The position numbers and the translations under genes are program-made. The notes below the pieces were generated by a model. It was given only the letters and a program-made list of their open reading frames with translations. It was not told the origin of the DNA and ran no database searches. A DNA stretch of 64,000 nucleotides, taken from contig JAQGPJ010000103.1 in assembly GCA_028293125.1 (NCBI GenBank), positions 1 to 64,000 on the forward strand. The letters are read 5' to 3'. The DNA comes from Verrucomicrobiales bacterium. GTDB lineage: Bacteria > Verrucomicrobiota > Verrucomicrobiia > Verrucomicrobiales > V1-33. Of the stretch, positions 60,573-64,000 are shown in pieces (the stretch's first letter is position 1; the number at the start of each line of letters is the position of its first letter).

Positions 60573-60642
60573 TCCCACTTCTCCTCTCCCCTTCCCTTTT
60601 CTTCCCCTTTTCCTGTTCATTTTCCATTCCCGCTCCTCCCCT
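60573..60642 (+). promoter_or_regulatory. 70-nt pyrimidine tract before anti-sigma-like gene
   Basis: The gap consists of C and T with only a handful of purines (CTTCTCCTCTCCCCTTCCCT and similar runs follow one another up to CCCGCTCCTCCCCTATG). It is the longest such tract in the window and mirrors the one between the first sigma/anti-sigma pair at 6388-6465. No Shine-Dalgarno motif precedes the ATG. Confidence 0.5.
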
Positions 60643-61530
60643 ATGTCCCTCCAGCCTGATCACCCCGACTTCACCGCCGCCGCCCTTGGTGAGGCGTCCC
60701 CTGCGGACCTGGCCGCCTTTGCGGACGGAGTGGCGGAAAACGAAGCCTGGCGCGCCGAATCCGACGCCCTGCTCGAAACCGCCGGGCGCCTGACCGCCGC
60801 CCTCCGTCAGGAGCCGGCGCGCGGCTTTCTGACGCTGGAGCAGCGGGAGAGGGTTCTGAATCCGAAGACCGTTCCAGCCTCGGCAGGTGCATCCAGTCTT
60901 CCTGAAATCCGCGAAACAGCGGTCCATCAGCCGGCAGTCGCAGTGGCAGCGGCAGTGGCAGCGGCCGCAGTGCCTGGCCAGCCCGTTTTTCCTGTCACTC
61001 CGCGGCCGGCAGCCATCCGCCGGGCAGCGCGGCGGCCACTTCCGTCCCGATATGGGGCCTGGCTGGCCAGTGCGGGGATCGCCGCTGTGATCGCGGTGGG
61101 GATTTTCTCCGTGTCCGGCCCCGGCACGCCGACCGGGGAGGGAGGCACTGTAGGTTTTCCGGCTCCCAAAGCCGGCAGCGGCACACCGACTCAGGCGGCC
61201 GGCATTCCCTCCATTGCGCTGGACCCGTCAGCTGTTGCCGATCGGAAACTGGAAGCCCCCGCCCCCGGCATGCCTGCGATTCCGCAGAAGGAACCTTCCA
61301 TGCCCCCCGCCCCGCCGCCTGTGGTTGCTCCATCCCCTTCCCTGTCCCCTGCGGACGCCATCGCCACCACGGCTCCGGAAATCCGGCTGGCGCCTCCCGC
61401 CGCTCCCCAGCCTGCGGACCGCACGCACATTCCTGAGCCTGATCCCCAGCCAGTCCCCGGACCGCACCGCGGCTCCGCCGGTCCGGACAGGGGCGCACTG
61501 GCTTCACCGGCACCAAATGGCGGAAGGTGA
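60643..61530 (+). CDS. Anti-sigma-like membrane protein with Pro/Ala-rich tail
   Basis: A 295-residue protein. The N-terminal 70 residues (DFTAAALGEASPADLAAFAD) match the cytoplasmic starts of PVC sigma-partner proteins (l-aaALGEl---ea---), which in many genomes continue into a von Willebrand A domain. One membrane segment is AWLASAGIAAVIAVGIFSVS (about 139-158). The remaining 135 residues are almost only Pro, Ala, Ser and Gly with no folded domain, so a VWA or other sensor module may have been lost or the protein is short by nature. Alternating Ala-Val residues at 98-110 come from a GCAGTG/GCAGCG hexamer-like DNA repeat (about 60936-60967). It is paired with the sigma gene just upstream. Confidence 0.75.
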   Translation: MSLQPDHPDFTAAALGEASPADLAAFADGVAENEAWRAESDALLETAGRLTAALRQEPARGFLTLEQRERVLNPKTVPASAGASSLPEIRETAVHQPAVAVAAAVAAAAVPGQPVFPVTPRPAAIRRAARRPLPSRYGAWLASAGIAAVIAVGIFSVSGPGTPTGEGGTVGFPAPKAGSGTPTQAAGIPSIALDPSAVADRKLEAPAPGMPAIPQKEPSMPPAPPPVVAPSPSLSPADAIATTAPEIRLAPPAAPQPADRTHIPEPDPQPVPGPHRGSAGPDRGALASPAPNGGR

Positions 61531-61552
61531 GGCTCCAAGCCACCTGAAACCT

Positions 61553-61690
61553 GAATGAGGTTACAGGGTTCAGGGTTCAGGGTGGACTGAGTGGACGAAA
61601 TGGACTGAGTGGACAGGGCAGGGCTGATTCATTGGCGCAGGAAGATGCTGCTCCCAGCCTCTGAATCCTGAACCCTTTAACCTCTATAAC
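61553..61690. repeat. Intergenic repeat cluster between convergent genes
   Basis: The gap holds (i) GGGTTCAGGGTTCAGGG (61566-61582), (ii) two copies of TGGACTGAGTGGAC separated by GAAA (61583-61596 and 61601-61614), and (iii) TCCTGAACCCTTTAACCTC (61666-61684), which is complementary to (i). The GGTTCAGG / CCTGAACC arms could form a long-range hairpin around the direct repeats. The design resembles small dispersed intergenic repeats (REP-like). It lies between two converging genes, where such elements often sit and may act as a bidirectional terminator. Confidence 0.55.
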
Positions 61691-62424
61691 TCCCTGACCC
61701 TAAGATTCCGGAACCGGTAAGTCGCCCCCTTTTCACCGTGATGCTGGATGGCCAGCGGGCCGGACTTGTCGCGGTCATCGGTCACGTCCGTGGTGGTGAC
61801 GCCGTTGACCTCGATTTTCAGGCGGTTGCCCTGGCAGGTGATGCGGTAGGTGTTCCAGTCGTTGCGTTTGAAGGCGTCGCCGGCCCGTTTTCTGAACTCC
61901 GCGATGCTGGCGGCATTCGCGGCCTCGTCCTCCGCCTTCTGCTCCGGAGTGGGGTCTTTCCGGACAAAGTTCCGGGGACTGATGAACCACGCGCGCAGGC
62001 CCTCGTCGTAGAGTCCCCCGGACCAGCCGCGTTTAGGGTCGCCGTCCACCTCCGCTTGATAGCCGGTCACCTTGTTGGGCTCCACCTTGGAGCGGAACAT
62101 AAAGCCACTGTTGGCCGGGCCGGCGGGCAGCAGCACCTCGGCCTCGAACACAAAGTCCCCGTAGGATTTTTCGGTGCAGAGGAAAAACTTTTTATCCGCC
62201 GTGAGCTGGATTTCGCCATCCACCACTTTGGCCTCTCCCCACGTGTAGGGATTTTTCCAGCCGGTCAGGGTTTTGCCGTCAAACAGCGGCGCAGATCCCT
62301 CCGGCGGTGCCGGCTGGGCCGCTGCCGGAGCGGAGGATTTGGCGGGCGGGGCGGCTTCCTGGGCAATGCCGAAGCCGACGGAAAAAAGAGCGAGACAGAG
62401 CAGCGGATGCAGAATGGATTTCAT
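61684..62424 (-). CDS. Secreted DUF1080 (3-keto-disaccharide hydrolase-type) protein
   Basis: A 246-residue secreted protein. Signal peptide MKSILHPLLCLALFSVGFGI (1-20), a Pro/Ala linker to about 45, then the DUF1080 concanavalin-like domain: APLFDGKTLTGWKNPYTWGE (about 45-64), EIQLTADKKFFLCTEKSYGD, NSGFMFRSKV, GYQAEVDGDPKRGWSGGLYD and IQHHGEKGATYRFRNLRVRE at the end. These are the standard family landmarks. Related domains act on 3-keto-glucosides or bind sugars; this family is greatly expanded in Verrucomicrobia and Planctomycetes. A 40-residue insertion (DEGLRAWFISPRNFVRKDPT...EFRKRAG) sits before the last strands. The start at 62424 gives the signal peptide. Confidence 0.9.
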   Translation of the reverse strand: MKSILHPLLCLALFSVGFGIAQEAAPPAKSSAPAAAQPAPPEGSAPLFDGKTLTGWKNPYTWGEAKVVDGEIQLTADKKFFLCTEKSYGDFVFEAEVLLPAGPANSGFMFRSKVEPNKVTGYQAEVDGDPKRGWSGGLYDEGLRAWFISPRNFVRKDPTPEQKAEDEAANAASIAEFRKRAGDAFKRNDWNTYRITCQGNRLKIEVNGVTTTDVTDDRDKSGPLAIQHHGEKGATYRFRNLRVREL

Positions 62425-62780
62425 GGCGGTGGAGGAATGCGGCGGGGCTCCACGGGTCGCCCATCCCCCCTTTCCCAGGCAAGTTCCTTTCCGCGCCCGC
62501 CGAACCCGCAGATACGGAAAATTTCCCCACAACCGATCCCGCCGGCTGCGCTTCAACGGGGAATCCCTCCTTTCAAAACCCTTTTAATCTGTTGAAGTTG
62601 AGGCATTTTTGATAAAATTACATCATTTAAACGTCTTTTTACAAAGCATTAGCCCCTCCTACTGAACATTTTCACAATTCCCCCTTGGATGGCAAACCTG
62701 CTCTTCTCATTTGCGGGAAATCCCCTTACATTGCAGGGAAAATCCGTTCCTGAAAGGGAGTGGGGGGAACATAGAAGTGC
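62425..62780. other. 356-bp divergent intergenic region, AT-rich centre
   Basis: This lies between the DUF1080 gene (minus) and the cyclase gene (plus). The stretch 62570-62660 is very AT-rich (TTTTGATAAAATTACATCAT and TTTAAACGTCTTTTTACAAA) and is the best promoter area for both genes. No open frame with known features is present. Confidence 0.4.
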
Positions 62781-63695
62781 ATGATTGAGACTGACTTACG
62801 AGCCCGGCTGGTGAATGTGGCGGATGGATCCGAGGTGATCCTTCCGGAGACCGCCATTTTTGGCCGGAAGTCGGACAGCACCATCCCGCTGCCGGACAAC
62901 CGCGTGTCCCGCCGCCACTCCATGATCCGGCGCCAAGAGGATGATGAATACTGGTTTTACGACCTCGGGAGCTTCAACGGCAGCTACGTCAACAACGAGC
63001 GCGTGACCACCACCCGGCAGCTGGAGCCAGGGGATGTCATCCGCATCTGCGACTTTGAATACCGCTTCGAGCTGCCCCAGGCCGGGGCGGCGAACCGCAG
63101 TGACATTCAGGACATGCAGGTGGTGCCCATGATTATCCTGGTCAGTGACATCAAGGGCTTCACCCGGCTGTCGGAGCTCATCCCGCCGGACGAGCTGGCC
63201 CAGGCCATCGGGTCCTGGTATTCCTACTGCGACCAGGTGCTGACGGAGCACGGCGCGGCCATAGACAAATTCATCGGCGACGCCGTGCTGGCCTACTGGA
63301 CGGATGTCTCCCCCAATGCGCGGCAATGGGCACTGTCCGCCGCCAAATACCTGCGGGACAGCTGTGATCTGATCCAGGAGGAGATGAAGTGGACCTTCGA
63401 ACGCTACGACGTTACTTTCTCCAGTGGCGTGGCCCTGCACATGGGCGAGGTGTCCTGGGGCCGGCTGGGTCAGGGCGGCCTGACCATGCTGGGGGACGCC
63501 GTCAACACCACCTTCCGCATCCAGGCGCTGACCCGCCAGCTGGGCAGCGATGTGCTGGTGACCTCCGACTTCATGAAAGGCTGGAAGGAGGGTATGAAGC
63601 ATGTGCGCCCGCTGGGCACCCATTCGCTGAAGGGCAAGCACATCCCGGTTGATATTTACGCGGTGGAGAGCGCTCCTGAGCTGTTTTTGAGATGA
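62781..63695 (+). CDS. FHA-domain class III adenylate/guanylate cyclase
   Basis: A 304-residue cytosolic signalling protein. Residues 1-100 are an FHA phosphothreonine-binding domain (IFGRKSDSTIPLPDNRVSRR, with G28-R29, then S43-R44-R45-H46 and N66-G67). A class III nucleotide cyclase domain follows: IILVSDIKGFTRLSELIPPD (118-137, metal Asp123), DKFIGDAVLAYWTDV (162-176, second Asp167 and Lys163), and the later SSGVALHMGEVSWGRLG and LTMLGDAVNTTFRIQALTRQ. It should make cAMP (or cGMP) in a way gated by binding a phosphorylated partner. The stop overlaps the next gene's start (ATGA), so the partner downstream is coupled. No transmembrane part is present. Confidence 0.93.
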   Translation: MIETDLRARLVNVADGSEVILPETAIFGRKSDSTIPLPDNRVSRRHSMIRRQEDDEYWFYDLGSFNGSYVNNERVTTTRQLEPGDVIRICDFEYRFELPQAGAANRSDIQDMQVVPMIILVSDIKGFTRLSELIPPDELAQAIGSWYSYCDQVLTEHGAAIDKFIGDAVLAYWTDVSPNARQWALSAAKYLRDSCDLIQEEMKWTFERYDVTFSSGVALHMGEVSWGRLGQGGLTMLGDAVNTTFRIQALTRQLGSDVLVTSDFMKGWKEGMKHVRPLGTHSLKGKHIPVDIYAVESAPELFLR

Positions 63696-64000
63696 GTGAC
63701 CAACAGAGCAAGAGCGGAGGAGCACCGGGCGCGGACCCTGACCACAAACCGAAAAAAAAGGAGGGCTGGCTGGGCACGGTGGTGACCGGCGTGCTGTGCC
63801 TCGGCTTTCTCTGGTTCTGGTTCTGGTTCAAACTGGCGAAAAAGACCTGGGAGTCCCAGAGCACCGCGCAGTACGTGGCCCGCGCCATGGCGGAGCCGCC
63901 CGCCGCGGATCCCACGGAAAAGCTGATGCTGGACTTTGACCTTATGGAGACCTCCCTCCTGCAGGCCCGTCAGGGCATGGCTCCGGAGGGGGTGGAGACC
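63692..64000 (+). CDS. Membrane protein coupled to cyclase gene, 5' part
   Basis: The frame starts at 63692, overlapping the cyclase stop by 4 bp, and continues past the right edge (103 codons visible). A hydrophilic N-terminus (MSDQQSKSGGAPGADPDHKP) is followed by one membrane segment, WLGTVVTGVLCLGFLWFWFW (about 26-45), rich in Trp and Phe. Then comes a helical, acidic stretch (ADPTEKLMLDFDLMETSLLQ). The fold beyond is not seen. Coupling to the FHA-cyclase suggests an inner-membrane partner or substrate for its signal, but identity is unknown. Confidence 0.75.
   Translation, partial: MSDQQSKSGGAPGADPDHKPKKKEGWLGTVVTGVLCLGFLWFWFWFKLAKKTWESQSTAQYVARAMAEPPAADPTEKLMLDFDLMETSLLQARQGMAPEGVET

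Noticed and set aside
61553-61690. Possible CRISPR array
   Set aside because: Only two copies of a 14-bp unit with a 4-bp spacer, no cas genes in the window and no regular spacing; better read as an intergenic repeat element.

Overview
The window looks like chromosomal DNA of a GC-rich, Gram-negative bacterium. The gene set points to the Planctomycetes-Verrucomicrobia-Chlamydiae group, most likely Verrucomicrobia. That is an inference from the combination of kdsB (LPS synthesis), a type II secretion cluster with PilM/N/O/P-like inner-membrane genes, a DUF1080 lipid-to-sugar type hydrolase, a YdjY-like secreted protein and ECF sigma factors paired with large membrane anti-sigma-like proteins. 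Few start codons have a purine-rich Shine-Dalgarno site. Many instead follow C/T-rich leaders.

Layout. 1-8.1 kb: the 5' part of a large secreted protein, tRNA-Arg(ACG), prs, a Tat-exported terpenoid-cyclase-fold protein, a YdjY-like lipoprotein-type protein, and an ECF sigma factor with its anti-sigma protein and a secreted protein. 8.5-20.1 kb: housekeeping genes kdsB, rapA, two Fe-S/Cys-rich genes, a zinc-ribbon membrane protein, tex, purU and a PHP histidinol-phosphatase. 20.3-31.8 kb: a complete minus-strand type II secretion operon, gspG-H-I-J-K-L-M-(C/PilP-like)-D-E-F, with a promoter-like site and palindrome in front of gspG. A secreted clan GH-A glycosidase gene lies just upstream, followed by prmA.

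35.8-45.0 kb: a defence island. Its core is a translationally coupled type I restriction-modification operon hsdR-hsdS-(DUF262/HNH nuclease)-hsdM, in which hsdM carries a one-base frameshift in a G5 tract. Upstream lie an internally deleted remnant of a second, different HsdM and a truncated antitoxin/PIN-toxin pair. 45.1-52.1 kb: an M20 deacylase, purK-purE, dinB, and a PiT phosphate transporter with two DUF47/PhoU-like partners.

52.3-64 kb: a sigma factor with a membrane protein that joins an anti-sigma-like N-terminus to a secretin-like C-terminus; an imelysin/DUF1111 iron-related operon with a Fur-box-like operator; a two-gene RNA-repair cassette (ATP-dependent RNA ligase plus HD-phosphoesterase/5'-kinase); a third sigma/anti-sigma pair; a repeat-filled intergenic region; a DUF1080 hydrolase; and an FHA-adenylate cyclase coupled to a membrane protein cut by the window end. 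The least ordinary parts are the RNA-repair cassette, the DUF262/HNH gene inside the type I operon, the decayed defence genes beside it, the anti-sigma/secretin-like protein and the pyrimidine-rich leaders.
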